This document shows, one piece after another, positions 8,011-16,527 of a stretch of DNA of 64,000 bases. Every line of letters begins with the position of its first letter. Within the stretch, counting starts at the first letter, position 1. The stretch comes from Desulfocarbo sp964620595 (GTDB lineage Bacteria; Desulfobacterota; Desulfarculia; Desulfarculales; Desulfarculaceae): NCBI GenBank assembly GCA_964620595.1, contig CAZUHP010000001.1, positions 186,001 to 250,000 on the forward strand, read 5' to 3'. A model generated the notes under the pieces. The model was given only the letters and a program-made list of their open reading frames with translations, ran no database searches and was not told where the DNA came from. A program made the position numbers and the translations under genes.

Positions 8011-8110
8011 GGGCGACGGGGGGCGACGGGAGCGACGGGAGGCGACGGGGGCGACGGGGGGCGACAGGGGGCAAGAGGCGATAGGTAGCAAGGGGCGATA
8101 GGCAGCAAGG
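8011..8110. repeat. GGCGACGGG tandem repeat plus a 17-bp direct repeat, before flgM
   Basis: From 8011 to about 8070 the + strand has six or so 9-10 base units of the GGCGACGGG type (variants AGCGACGGG and GGCGACAGG). Immediately after come two copies of a 17-base unit, GGCGATAGGYAGCAAGG, at 8077-8093 and 8094-8110, differing at one base. The second copy merges into the flgM ribosome binding site (AAGGAAGG), so the repeat lies in the flgM leader. Confidence 0.85.
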
Positions 8111-8120
8111 AAGGCAGATC

Positions 8121-8438
8121 ATGTTGATCAAAGACGCCTTGGGGATCGGCAACAAGACAGTTGAGGGGCGCGACCGGGCCCGGGAGACCGCGCGAGCGGG
8201 CGAGAGGGCGGTCAGCCGCTCCGGGGCCGAGGCCCAGGCAGCGGCCACCGACCGGGTGGAACTCTCCGGGCGCAGCAAGGAGATGGCCAAGGCCCACGAG
8301 GCGGTGGCGGCCACTCCCGAGGTGCGCCAGCAAAAGGTGCAGGAGATAAAGGAGAGCATCGCCAACGGCCAGTATGAGGTCGATGCCGACAATGTGGCCC
8401 AGAAGATGATCGTGAGTTTCTTGGAAGAGGTCATCTAG
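8121..8438 (+). CDS. flgM: Anti-sigma-28 factor FlgM
   Basis: The 105-residue protein has a polar, disordered N-terminal half followed by the conserved C-terminal sigma-binding region: DRVELSGRSKEMAKAHEAV, then EVRQQKVQEIKESIANGQYEVDADNVAQKMI. This layout matches FlgM, which holds FliA inactive until it is secreted through the finished hook-basal body. Its transcription from a sigma-28 promoter closes a negative feedback loop with fliA (21496-22269). A strong terminator follows at 8462. Confidence 0.93.
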   Translation: MLIKDALGIGNKTVEGRDRARETARAGERAVSRSGAEAQAAATDRVELSGRSKEMAKAHEAVAATPEVRQQKVQEIKESIANGQYEVDADNVAQKMIVSFLEEVI

Positions 8439-8461
8439 CCCTTAGCCGGTTTTTGGCTGGA

Positions 8462-8492
8462 CACCGGCCCGTAGAGGGCCGGTGCGGCTTTT
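8462..8492 (+). terminator. Rho-independent terminator after flgM
   Basis: CACCGGCCC (8462-8470), a five-base loop, and GGGCCGGTG (8476-8484) form a perfect nine-pair stem followed by CGGCTTTT. It lies 23 bases after the flgM stop. Confidence 0.85.
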
Positions 8493-8531
8493 GGGGGGAG
8501 CCTCCCCGGCCGCTTCAGTCCGAACCCTGAA

Positions 8532-8560
8532 CGGCCGCCCCTAAGGGGCGGCCGGTTTCT
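8532..8560. terminator. Second hairpin, possibly bidirectional, between flgM and fliW
   Basis: CGGCCGCCCC (8532-8541), loop TAA, GGGGCGGCCG (8545-8554), then GTTTCTT. The ten-pair stem sits between the convergent flgM and fliW genes. The T-run is modest, so strength is uncertain. Confidence 0.6.
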
Positions 8561-8646
8561 TGTCCGCCGCACAGCGGAGCGCTCTCAGTCACCACCGCGA
8601 TGCCTGCTTCAAGTTGGCTCTTGTCCGCGGGCCGGCGGAACGGTCC

Positions 8647-9126
8647 CTAGGGCTTTTCGCCCTCCGGGCTGGCAGGAGACGGCAGGGGCTGGCGCACCGA
8701 ATACTTGGCATCGTCCAGGATTATCTGGGCGGCCAGCCGGTTGGCCAGGTTGATCACCAGGGGCGCCTTCAGGTTGGCGGTCATGCGGTCCGGCTTGCCG
8801 GCCGGGATGGTCACCACCACCCACACCTGGATCTGGGCGGGGTCCTCCACGCCCAGGAGCTTGGTTTCCGCGTTGCTCAGGGTGAACTTGTACTGCGGGT
8901 CGAAAAGCAGCGGGTTCACCACCACAAAGGCCAACTCCGCCGCCTCCAGGGACTGGAACCAGAAGAAGGGCGAGTCGTCCCGGTGGCGAATGAGCACGTA
9001 GCGCCTGAGCTGGGGAAAGCCGATCATGCCCTGGGGCAGGGTGATGACCCGCTCGGCCGACACCTCCACCTCTCCGAAGCGGGAGGACCTCACCGTCAAC
9101 TTGGCCTGGGGATTGGTCTCAGGCAT
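8647..9126 (-). CDS. fliW: Flagellar assembly factor FliW
   Basis: The 159-residue protein has the FliW core: SSRFGEVEVSAERVITLPQGMIGFP near the start, FFWFQSLEAAELAFVVVNP in the middle and VVVTIPAG with LKAPLVINLANRLAAQIIL near the end. FliW binds CsrA and flagellin alternately, so that CsrA represses flagellin translation until flagellin is exported. The start overlaps the csrA stop by 8 bases, a pairing that supports both calls. No flagellin gene is in the window. The C-terminal tail (about 143-159) is proline-rich. Confidence 0.93.
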   Translation of the reverse strand: MPETNPQAKLTVRSSRFGEVEVSAERVITLPQGMIGFPQLRRYVLIRHRDDSPFFWFQSLEAAELAFVVVNPLLFDPQYKFTLSNAETKLLGVEDPAQIQVWVVVTIPAGKPDRMTANLKAPLVINLANRLAAQIILDDAKYSVRQPLPSPASPEGEKP

Positions 9127-9364
9127 TGTCGGCCTTTCCCTTCAGCAAGCCGCTCAGCGCGTCCAGGTCGTTGGTCTGCGCCGCGGTGGCCTGCTCGTTG
9201 GCCTCCTTGATCTTCAAGAATATCTCCATGCGGTGGATGGGCATGTCGGACGGAGCCTCGATGCCCAGGCGCACCTGGCGGCCCTTGATATCCATCACGC
9301 TCACGGTGACCGACCCGTCACCGATGGTGATGCTTTCGCCCACCTTCCTGGTTAGGATGAGCAA
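9119..9364 (-). CDS. csrA: Translational regulator CsrA
   Basis: The 81-residue protein opens MLILTRKVGESITIGD and continues VSVMDIKGRQVRLGIEAP with IHRMEIF, the conserved beta strands and RNA-binding arginine of CsrA. The tail beyond about residue 60 is longer than in the 61-residue E. coli protein, as in FliW-associated CsrAs. It binds GGA motifs in target mRNAs and blocks translation; here FliW is the likely antagonist. It lies 128 bases after flgL and may be read through from that operon, since no convincing promoter is visible in the gap. Confidence 0.95.
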   Translation of the reverse strand: MLILTRKVGESITIGDGSVTVSVMDIKGRQVRLGIEAPSDMPIHRMEIFLKIKEANEQATAAQTNDLDALSGLLKGKADNA

Positions 9365-9421
9365 CTATCCTTCCCCTTCCCTGGGGCCCCGCGAGCCCGC
9401 CCGGAGCCTGCTGGCGGTTTG

Positions 9422-9438
9422 CCGTCCCCCGGGGACGG
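9422..9438. terminator. Short GC-rich hairpin between flgL and csrA
   Basis: CCGTCC and GGACGG flank a five-base loop in a near-perfect palindrome. No T-run follows on the minus strand, so this may attenuate rather than terminate, or may have no role. Confidence 0.3.
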
Positions 9439-9492
9439 GCCCCTAAATTACACCAGCCCGATTGCCGCCTTTTGCCTCGGGCCGGCTCGGGC

Positions 9493-11607
9493 CTACAGGT
9501 AATCAGCCAAGGTGCGGCTGGAGATGAACGCCGTGGATTGCAGGGTGGCCTGGTACAAGATCTCGTAGGTCTTGAGATCGGTCACCACCTCGGTCACGTC
9601 GGCGTCCTGGGTCTGGGTCAGGCGATCGTGCAGCCGCAAGTTGTCGCCGCCCAAGAGATTCTTCCGCACATCCAGGCGGTTGAGCCTGGCTCCCGCATCC
9701 GCGCTGTATCTTAACAGGTTGGCCTGCGCGCTTTCAAGCATGTCCCGTATCTCGTCCAGCAGCTCCTGGCTCTTGTCCTGGCCGGTGTTGTACTGCTGCA
9801 GGCTCAGGCGGTGGTAGTCGCCGTCGTCCACGGTGCCGCCCTCGGTGAGGTAGAAGCTGGTGTCCTTGTGGCCGTCGCTGTCCAGGTCCAGGTCGATCGG
9901 GTTGCGGCTGCCCGTGCCCGGGATGTTCACCACCTGGAACCTGCGCACCCCGGGCGAGGTCTGGTAGGTCACGGTCATGGTCAGGGGCGGCGGCCCGGTG
10001 TAGGCGTCCGGGTCGGTGCCCGCCGGATAAAAGGTCGGCGTGAAGGCGGTGCCCACCGGCGCGCCTCCGTTCCAGATGCCGATGTTGGGCGGGGGGTCGG
10101 TGGGGGGCGGCACGATGTTCTGGCTCACGAAGTTCATGTTGGCCACGTATATCTGGATGTTGCCGCCGCCGCCGGGGTCGGCGAAGGTCACCGAGCCCTC
10201 GGGCCCCACCTCGGTGATGGTCACGGTCCCGTTGCCCGCGGCGCTCTGGTAGTGCAGCACCATGGGGTTGGAGGCCGAGGGGATGCCGTTGTAGTTGGGG
10301 TTGGCGTCGTCCAGGTAGAACCGGAAGTTGCGGGCGGTGAGGGTGGCGTCGTCCAGGTCGCTGGAGCGGAGCTGGATGGGCTGGCCCACGTTGAACTCCA
10401 GGCCCCACACCTTGAGGTCGTCCCAATACTCTTCCTGGTTCTCGTACTTGGGCACGGTGTTGGTGGGGTCGGAGGGATCGGGCTTCACCAGGGACTGCCA
10501 GGAGCCGTCCACCCGCAGTTGGGCCGAGCTGGAGGGGTTGTTGGGGTGGTTGATCACCGTGGGATTGGCCGCGTTGTAGCCGTTGGGCACCGCCTCGAAA
10601 TAGGTCTGCTCGGTGGGGTCCTTTTCCAGGGCGTCGGCCCACTGGGCCATCAGGTCGAACAGGTTCTGGCGGTAGCCGTTGGTTATGCCCTCGGAGCGGA
10701 AGAGCTGGTTCAGGGTGTAGTTGTACTGCATGCGGTTGGCCCAGGAGAGGTTCACCTCCCTGGCCTCCTCGTTGCCCCGGTGGCGCCCCACCGTGAGGGT
10801 GAAGGTGTCGCCCACGTTGTAGGAGCCCACCGGGTTGCCGGTGGCCGGGTCCCAGAGCCTGGCGTCCCTGGCGTACACCTGCACGCCGTCGCCCACATCC
10901 ACCCCGTTGCCGGTGCCGGTGCCGGTGAGCACCACCGAGCCGCTGATGGTGCGGCCGAAGTCGTCCACGTAGGAGTAGTTCAGGGTCATGGTCTCGCCGG
11001 CCACCCCCGGGGTGCCCGAGCCGGCGCCCGAGCCGAAGGAGGCCACTGTGAGGGTGATCTTGCGGCTCAACAGGCCGGTGTAGGAGCCCTGGCCCCAAAG
11101 CTCGCCCGGCCCCGCGTTGGTCGCCGCGGCCGCGGCCGGGTTGTCGGCGCGCAACTCCCTGGTGGCGGCGGGCTGGTCCACCCGGGAACCGGCGAAGATG
11201 TAGTCGCCGTTGACCTGGGTGTTGGCCAGGGAGAGGAACTGGGAGAGGAAGTTGCTCACGTCGGTGGCGATCATCTGGCGCTGTTCGGGGGTGTAGGTGC
11301 CGGTGGCCATCTGCTCGGCGCGCTCCTTGGCCATGCTGATGATGTCGCTCAAGGAACTCATGGTGCTTTCGGCCTGCTGCAGCCAGTCGCGGGCGTGGTT
11401 CACGTTGGAGCTGTACTGGACGATCTCTTCCATCATGCGGTGGGAATGCTGCACCGCGATGGAGCCGATGGAGTCGTCGCTGGGCCGGTTGATGCGCATG
11501 CCGCTGGATATCTGCTCGTTGAGGCGCAGCAGGTCCTCCTTGCGCTTGAGCACCGAGAACATGGTCTGGCGGTAAAACGTTTCCAGGGTCACGCGGTTGG
11601 ATGACAT
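9493..11607 (-). CDS. flgL: Hook-filament junction protein FlgL (HAP3), enlarged
   Basis: The first 150 residues (RVTLETFYRQTMFSVLKRKE, NEQISSGMRINRPSDDSIG) and the last 65 (ending in LQSTAFISSRTLADYL) are the coiled D0/D1 domains shared by FlgL and flagellins. Between them lie more than 400 residues rich in Gly, Thr, Asn and Pro with beta-sheet character, so the protein (704 residues) is over twice the usual 300-320. The insert should project from the filament base and is probably species-specific. It is the last gene of the flgF-flgL operon, directly after flgK, and no Cys-rich or enzymatic motif is visible in the insert. Confidence 0.9.
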   Translation of the reverse strand: MSSNRVTLETFYRQTMFSVLKRKEDLLRLNEQISSGMRINRPSDDSIGSIAVQHSHRMMEEIVQYSSNVNHARDWLQQAESTMSSLSDIISMAKERAEQMATGTYTPEQRQMIATDVSNFLSQFLSLANTQVNGDYIFAGSRVDQPAATRELRADNPAAAAATNAGPGELWGQGSYTGLLSRKITLTVASFGSGAGSGTPGVAGETMTLNYSYVDDFGRTISGSVVLTGTGTGNGVDVGDGVQVYARDARLWDPATGNPVGSYNVGDTFTLTVGRHRGNEEAREVNLSWANRMQYNYTLNQLFRSEGITNGYRQNLFDLMAQWADALEKDPTEQTYFEAVPNGYNAANPTVINHPNNPSSSAQLRVDGSWQSLVKPDPSDPTNTVPKYENQEEYWDDLKVWGLEFNVGQPIQLRSSDLDDATLTARNFRFYLDDANPNYNGIPSASNPMVLHYQSAAGNGTVTITEVGPEGSVTFADPGGGGNIQIYVANMNFVSQNIVPPPTDPPPNIGIWNGGAPVGTAFTPTFYPAGTDPDAYTGPPPLTMTVTYQTSPGVRRFQVVNIPGTGSRNPIDLDLDSDGHKDTSFYLTEGGTVDDGDYHRLSLQQYNTGQDKSQELLDEIRDMLESAQANLLRYSADAGARLNRLDVRKNLLGGDNLRLHDRLTQTQDADVTEVVTDLKTYEILYQATLQSTAFISSRTLADYL

Positions 11608-11618
11608 CTAGCCGCTCC

Positions 11619-13400
11619 CTACCTCTTGGTCTCCAAAAGGGTGGCCATGAGGGTGTCGGCCACGCTGATCATCTTGGCCGCCATCTGGTAGGAACGCTGG
11701 AAGCGGATCATCTTGATCATCTCCTCGTCCAGGTTGACGGCGCTCACATTGTCGCGCATGGTCTTCAGCTCGCCCAGGGCGGTCTCGTTGAAGCGCAGGC
11801 TGTCCTTGGTGGCGGCTATCTGGGTGCCCAGGTCCGCGGCCCAGGCGATGACCGACTCGTTGAAGGTCTCGGTGGAGTTGCTCATGGTGTTGGCGTCCTT
11901 CAGGTCGGCCAGGTCCAGGGCGTTGGACTTGTCGCCCGGCGAGTGCTCGCCGTTGGTCAGGAGGCGGCCGGCGGCGATGTTGCGCACGTCGGCCAATATG
12001 TTGGAGTTCAGGCTTATGCCGGTGGCGGTGGAGCCCTCGAAGAAGGTGTTGATGCCCAGGGCGGCCAGCACGTTGCTGGTGTCCCGGGCAAAGGCGAAGT
12101 CGATACCGCCCGAGGAATTGATGCGCAGGTAGCGGTTGTCCACGATGGTGGCCACCGGGTTGGAGGCCGGGTTGAGGGTGGGGTTGATGGTGTTGTTGAT
12201 GCGGTTCATCAGGCTGGTCAGGGTGTCGGCGGCGTACACCTGGATGGTGTAGCCCCGCCGGGTGCCGTTCTCGTAGGCCCAGATCTCGAACTGCCCGTCC
12301 TGCACGATGGAGGCATAGGGCAGGGTGTTGGAGGAGTCGTTGAAGGCGGTGCTGGCGTCGGGGGATTCGTAGGTGCCGGTCACGTCGGTGAAGCGGTCCA
12401 GGCCCACGCCCTGGCTGTGCAGCTTGTTCACCTCCACGATGATCTTGTTGGCCAGGTCGTTGAGGAACGACTCCATCTGGGGGATGTCGCCGGTGTCGGT
12501 GGCGGTGGAGCCGGTGGGCAGGGTGCCGCCGCGCACCTTGAGCCAGGCGCCGATGCGCCCGCTGCTCACCTCGTCGGCGTCCATGACCACGTCCAGGTTG
12601 CGCCACACCAACTGGTGCTCGCTGTAGCCCGCCACCGAGCCGAAGAACAGGGGATCGTCGTCGGTGGCGCGGGGATAGTCGGCCTGCACGATGGTCTTGC
12701 CGGTGCCGGCCTGGATGGTGACGCTGCCGTCGCCGGTCTCGAACCAGCTTATGCCGATCAACTCGGCCAGGTTGTTGATCTGGCCCATGCGCTCGTCGCG
12801 CAGGTCGTTGGCCGTCTTGCCGGTGGCCTCCTGCAGGGCGATCTGGTGGTTCAGCTCGGCGATGCGCCGGCAGGTGGCGTTGGCCTCGGTGACCGCGCCG
12901 GAGAGATAGGTGTCCACGTCCCGCCGGATCTGGGCCAGGTCGGTCATCAGGGTCTGCAGGCGGTTGACCAGGTTGCCCGCGGTCTCCCGCAACACCTGGC
13001 GCACGGCCGAGGACTCGGGGTTGTTGGCCACGTCCTGCCAGGCGTTGAAGAAGGCGGTTATCTCATAGCCCACCCCGGCCTCGCCGGCCTCGTTGGAGAG
13101 CGCCTCCAGCCGTTTGAGCTGGGTGAGCCGCGCGTCCTGGTACTGCTCGTCGCTGGCCTTGTCGGTGATGCGCTCGAACAGGAGCTTGTCCACATGCTGG
13201 ATCACGTTCAGGAGCTTCACCCCGGTGCCGTAGTAGCCCTCGTGGGCGCGCTCCGGGGTGCGGGTGCCCTGGATCACCTCCTGCCGGGAGTAGTTGGGGT
13301 TGTTCACGTTGGCCACGTTGTGGCTCACCGTGTCCAACTGCCGGGAGGAGCTGATGAGCCCCCAGCGGGAGATGTCCATCATGCTGTAGATGCTGGGCAC
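11619..13400 (-). CDS. flgK: Hook-associated protein FlgK (HAP1)
   Basis: The 593-residue protein has the FlgK N-terminus (WGLISSSRQLDTVSHNVANVNNPNYSRQ, with NVANVNNPNYSRQ as the rod/hook-family box) and C-terminus (AVNLDEEMIKMIRFQRSYQMAAKMISVADTLM). It caps the hook and joins it to FlgL. Length is close to the usual 460-650. It sits between its chaperone gene flgN and flgL, with 3 and 11 base gaps, in the RpoN-controlled operon. Confidence 0.96.
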   Translation of the reverse strand: MPSIYSMMDISRWGLISSSRQLDTVSHNVANVNNPNYSRQEVIQGTRTPERAHEGYYGTGVKLLNVIQHVDKLLFERITDKASDEQYQDARLTQLKRLEALSNEAGEAGVGYEITAFFNAWQDVANNPESSAVRQVLRETAGNLVNRLQTLMTDLAQIRRDVDTYLSGAVTEANATCRRIAELNHQIALQEATGKTANDLRDERMGQINNLAELIGISWFETGDGSVTIQAGTGKTIVQADYPRATDDDPLFFGSVAGYSEHQLVWRNLDVVMDADEVSSGRIGAWLKVRGGTLPTGSTATDTGDIPQMESFLNDLANKIIVEVNKLHSQGVGLDRFTDVTGTYESPDASTAFNDSSNTLPYASIVQDGQFEIWAYENGTRRGYTIQVYAADTLTSLMNRINNTINPTLNPASNPVATIVDNRYLRINSSGGIDFAFARDTSNVLAALGINTFFEGSTATGISLNSNILADVRNIAAGRLLTNGEHSPGDKSNALDLADLKDANTMSNSTETFNESVIAWAADLGTQIAATKDSLRFNETALGELKTMRDNVSAVNLDEEMIKMIRFQRSYQMAAKMISVADTLMATLLETKR

Positions 13401-13403
13401 GGC

Positions 13404-13892
13404 CTACACCTCCCGGGTGACCAGGCGGGGCAGGGAGGGCCCGTCGCCCCGCACCCCCTTGCTGCCGTAGGAGGCCCCTTGGCCGCCGCCGGTGAGGGTG
13501 TGCAGCAGGCCCTCCACCGTGTCCAGGGCCTCCTCGATGAAGCCCTTGTTCATCTGGTTCAGCTCCGCCAGCCGCCGGGCCAGGCGCCGCAGCTTGGTGA
13601 TCAGGGAGCGGACGGGACCCTGCTGGCTGGCGGGCAGCATGCCGGCCAGGTCCGACAGCTTGAGGGGCCGCTTCCGGTCCGGCGAGAGGGCCTCCATCAG
13701 CCGGCGGCGCTCTTGCTGCACCAGGGCCAGCTCCCGGCAAAGCTCCAGCTTGCTCTCGGCGGTGCCCATGAGCTGCTGGTGGTCGCCCCCCAGCAGGATG
13801 TCGCGCTCCTGGGCCGCCACCTCCAGCAGCCGGCGGTAGAGGTCCAGCTCCTGGTTGAGCCTGTCGCTTATCTCCTGCATGACCGCTTGCAT
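13404..13892 (-). CDS. flgN: FlgN family flagellar export chaperone
   Basis: The 162-residue protein is largely helical with heptad spacing (LNQELDLYRRLLEVAAQERDILLGG, ALVQQERRRLMEAL, LNQMNKGFIEEALDTVEGLL). This fits FlgN, the export chaperone for FlgK and FlgL. Position immediately upstream of flgK supports the name strongly. The last 35 residues are Gly-rich and probably disordered. Confidence 0.85.
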   Translation of the reverse strand: MQAVMQEISDRLNQELDLYRRLLEVAAQERDILLGGDHQQLMGTAESKLELCRELALVQQERRRLMEALSPDRKRPLKLSDLAGMLPASQQGPVRSLITKLRRLARRLAELNQMNKGFIEEALDTVEGLLHTLTGGGQGASYGSKGVRGDGPSLPRLVTREV

Positions 13893-13910
13893 GACTCTTC
13901 CTCCCCTGGA

Positions 13911-14693
13911 TCAGGTGGTGGAGTTGAATCCCTTGACCGCCAGCCGGGGCAGGGGGTTCAGGGGCCGGCCCCCGGCGTCGCGGGCCTCGAAGTGCAGGTG
14001 GGGGCCGGTGGAGCTGCCGGTGGAGCCCACCGTGGCCACCTGCTGCCCGGCGGCCACCAGCTCGCCCCGGCGCACGGCGATCTGGTCCAGGTGGCCGTAG
14101 TAGGTGCTGCTGCCGTCGGCATGGACGATGACCACCAGCTTGCCGTAGCCGCCCCTGGTCCCGGCGAACTCCACCCGCCCGGCGGCCGCGGCCCGCACCG
14201 GGGTGCCCCGGGGCGCGGCCAGGTCCAGGCCGGTGTGCTGGTGGTCCCGGCCGGTTATGGGGTGCACCCGGGGGCCGAAGCCGCTGGTCAGTATGCCCTC
14301 CACCGGCGGCCGCAACTCCATCCCCGCCGGTCCTCCCGGCGCGGGGCGCAGGTACTCGCCCATCTTCACCCCGGGCCGGGCCAGGCCCTCGCGGCTGAGC
14401 TGGCGCTCCAAGAGGTCGGCCAGGCCCATGGAGCCGCCCTTCACGCTCTGGTCGCTGACCGCCTGGTCCAACAGGTCGGTGAACACCTCCTCGCCGTAGC
14501 CGCCGTGGATGAGCTTGGCCTTGGGCACGGTGCGGCGCATCTCCTTCCAGAGCATCTTCAGGAACTGGGCCTCGAACATGCGGCAGGCCTCGCGCAGCTT
14601 GGCCTTCTCCCGGGCCTTGTCCTCGGGATCGGCGGCCCGGGCCTTGGCGGCCTGGGCGGTCAGCGGCTTGAGGGGCGCGGCGGAAAGCTTCAT
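13911..14693 (-). CDS. flgJ: FlgJ-like rod protein fused to an M23 peptidase
   Basis: The 260-residue protein joins two domains. Residues about 33-103 are the rod-binding (FlgJ N-terminal) domain: CRMFEAQFLKMLWKEMR, then GGYGEEVFTDLLDQAV and the GLADLLERQL end. Residues about 130-255 are an M23/LytM zinc peptidase with the metal ligands H153 and D157 (HTGLD) and H232-L-H234, plus H201 in YYGHL, so all active-site residues are present. In enterobacteria the rod-associated wall enzyme is a GH73 glucosaminidase on FlgJ's C-terminus; here an endopeptidase takes that place. No signal peptide is visible, in keeping with export through the flagellar system. It lies between flgI and flgN. Confidence 0.88.
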   Translation of the reverse strand: MKLSAAPLKPLTAQAAKARAADPEDKAREKAKLREACRMFEAQFLKMLWKEMRRTVPKAKLIHGGYGEEVFTDLLDQAVSDQSVKGGSMGLADLLERQLSREGLARPGVKMGEYLRPAPGGPAGMELRPPVEGILTSGFGPRVHPITGRDHQHTGLDLAAPRGTPVRAAAAGRVEFAGTRGGYGKLVVIVHADGSSTYYGHLDQIAVRRGELVAAGQQVATVGSTGSSTGPHLHFEARDAGGRPLNPLPRLAVKGFNSTT

Positions 14694-14694
14694 G

Positions 14695-15798
14695 CTAGAT
14701 GATCTCCAGATCGGCCTGCAGGGCGCCGGCTGCCTTGATGGCCTGCAGGATGGTGATCAGGTCGCGGGGGGTGGCGCCCAAGGCGTTGAGGGCCTTGACC
14801 ACCTCGCCGATGGACACGCCGCCGTCCACCACCCGGAGCCCCTTCTTCTGCTCGCCCACCCGCACCTCGGTCTGGGGGGTGACCACGGTCTGCCCCTGGG
14901 CAAAGGGAAGCGGCTGGCTGACCTGGGCGGTCTCGGTGATGCTGATGGAAAGGGAGCCCGAGGTGATGGCCACCTTGGAGATACGCACCGCCTCGCCCAT
15001 GACCACGGTGCCGGTGCGCTCGTCCACCACCACCTTGGCCGAGGTGTCGGGCCGGACCTCCAGGTTCTCCATCTTGGCCATCAGGCCCACCCGGTCCACC
15101 GCCGCGGCGGGGGGCAGGGTGACCTTGACCGTGGAGGGGTCGAGGGCCCGGGCCTTGACCCCGCTCACGCCCCGGTTGATGGCCGCCGCCACCCGGGCGG
15201 CGGTGGTGAAGTCCGGGGTGTTCAGGGTGATCTCCAGTTGGTTGAGGTCCTTGAAGGCAAAGGGCAGCTCGCGCTCCACGGTGCCGCCGCGGGGGATGCG
15301 CCCCACGGTGGGGTGGTTCTTGCGCACGCTGGCCGCCTCGCCCGCGGCCAGGAAGCCGCCCACGCTCACCGGGCCCTGGGCCACCACGTAGGTGCGCCCG
15401 TCCAGGCCCTTGAGGGGAGTCATGATGAGGGTGCCGCCGCCCAGGCTGGTGGCGTCGCCCAGGGAACTCAAGGTCACGTCGATCCGCTGGCCCACCCGGG
15501 CGAAGGGAGGCAGGTCGGCGGTGACCATCACCGCGGCCACGTTCTTCACCTTCACCTGGTTCGGGGTCACCTTGACCCCCATGCGGGTCAGCATGTTGGT
15601 GAGGCCCTGCACGGTGAAGGTGGTGGCGCTCTTGTCGCCGGTGCCGTTGAGGCCCACCACCAGGCCGTAGCCCACCAGCTTGTTGCCCCGCACGCCCTTG
15701 AAGGAGGCCATGTCCTTGATGCGCACCGCGCCTGCCGGCCCGGCGGCCAGGAGAACCAGGATCGCAAAACCTATGACGACGAGGCTAGCCTTGCGCAT
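14695..15798 (-). CDS. flgI: Flagellar P-ring protein FlgI
   Basis: The 367-residue precursor has a signal peptide (MRKASLVVIGFAILVLLAAGPAGAVRI) and the FlgI core: IKDMASFKGVRGNKLVGYGLVVGLNGTGDKS, LTNMLTRMGV and the C-terminal DLITILQAIKAAGALQADLEII. It assembles the P ring in the peptidoglycan layer after Sec export. Length is normal. Its presence with flgH indicates a Gram-negative envelope with an outer membrane. Confidence 0.97.
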   Translation of the reverse strand: MRKASLVVIGFAILVLLAAGPAGAVRIKDMASFKGVRGNKLVGYGLVVGLNGTGDKSATTFTVQGLTNMLTRMGVKVTPNQVKVKNVAAVMVTADLPPFARVGQRIDVTLSSLGDATSLGGGTLIMTPLKGLDGRTYVVAQGPVSVGGFLAAGEAASVRKNHPTVGRIPRGGTVERELPFAFKDLNQLEITLNTPDFTTAARVAAAINRGVSGVKARALDPSTVKVTLPPAAAVDRVGLMAKMENLEVRPDTSAKVVVDERTGTVVMGEAVRISKVAITSGSLSISITETAQVSQPLPFAQGQTVVTPQTEVRVGEQKKGLRVVDGGVSIGEVVKALNALGATPRDLITILQAIKAAGALQADLEII

Positions 15799-15813
15799 GT
15801 CTTATCCGCCCTC

Positions 15814-16521
15814 CTAGAAAGGCCAGATGTGGTCCAGAAGCCTGGCCAGCCAGCCGGGCTTCTGCTTGTCGGTCAAGACGCCGCGGCCGGTGTAGTAGAT
15901 CTTGGCATCGGCCAGTTGGGTGGAGTAGACCGTGTTGGCGGCGCTTATGTCGCTGGGCCGCACCACCCCCTCCAGTATGATGTACTGGGTTTCGCCGTTC
16001 ACCTGCAACTCCCGGGAGCCGCGCACCACCAGGTTGCCGTTGGGGAGCTTCTCGATGACCGTGCAGCCGATGGAGGAGGTCATGGAGTCCTCCTTCTTCA
16101 GCTCGGCCTTGGCGTCGTGCTTGGACTTGAAGTCCGCCCCCACCAGGGGGTCGGTGCTCTTGGAGCCGGCCTCCCGCCGGAAGCCGCTGGCGTAGCCCAG
16201 GAAGTAGGGAATCTTGGCGGAGAACTCGTTGGTGCGCTCGGCCTTGGTGTCGTTCTTCTTCTTGGCCTTGGAGTTCTCCACGATCTCCACCACCACGATG
16301 TCGCCCACGTTGCGGGCCCGCAGGTCCTGGTAGAAGTCCGGCGTCCGGTCGGTGTACAGGGAGCCGAAGGCGGGCCGGGGCGGCCGCAGGTCCCGGGCCG
16401 GCTTGGGTGGCGGCGGCACCGGGGCGTTGGCCCTGATCAGGGTGGGATCTCCCGCGCAGCCCGCGGCCAGGGCGAGTGCGGCGGCCAGTATGCCGTAAGC
16501 CAGAGCCTTCATGGTCTGCAT
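15814..16521 (-). CDS. flgH: Flagellar L-ring lipoprotein FlgH
   Basis: The 235-residue precursor has a lipoprotein signal ending in LALAAGC (lipidated Cys22). FlgH motifs follow: GSLYTDRTPDFYQDLRARNVGDIVVVEI, then NLVVRGSRELQVNGETQYIILEGVVRPSDI, and AKIYYTGRGVLTDKQKPGWLARLLDHIWPF at the end. It forms the outer-membrane bushing ring around the rod. It lies between flgA and flgI, in the common alpha/delta order. Confidence 0.97.
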   Translation of the reverse strand: MQTMKALAYGILAAALALAAGCAGDPTLIRANAPVPPPPKPARDLRPPRPAFGSLYTDRTPDFYQDLRARNVGDIVVVEIVENSKAKKKNDTKAERTNEFSAKIPYFLGYASGFRREAGSKSTDPLVGADFKSKHDAKAELKKEDSMTSSIGCTVIEKLPNGNLVVRGSRELQVNGETQYIILEGVVRPSDISAANTVYSTQLADAKIYYTGRGVLTDKQKPGWLARLLDHIWPF

Positions 16522-16527
16522 CGCCTC

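Noticed and set aside
8011..8110. Possible CRISPR array
   Set aside because: Units are 9-17 bases, contiguous and without unique spacers; no cas genes are nearby.
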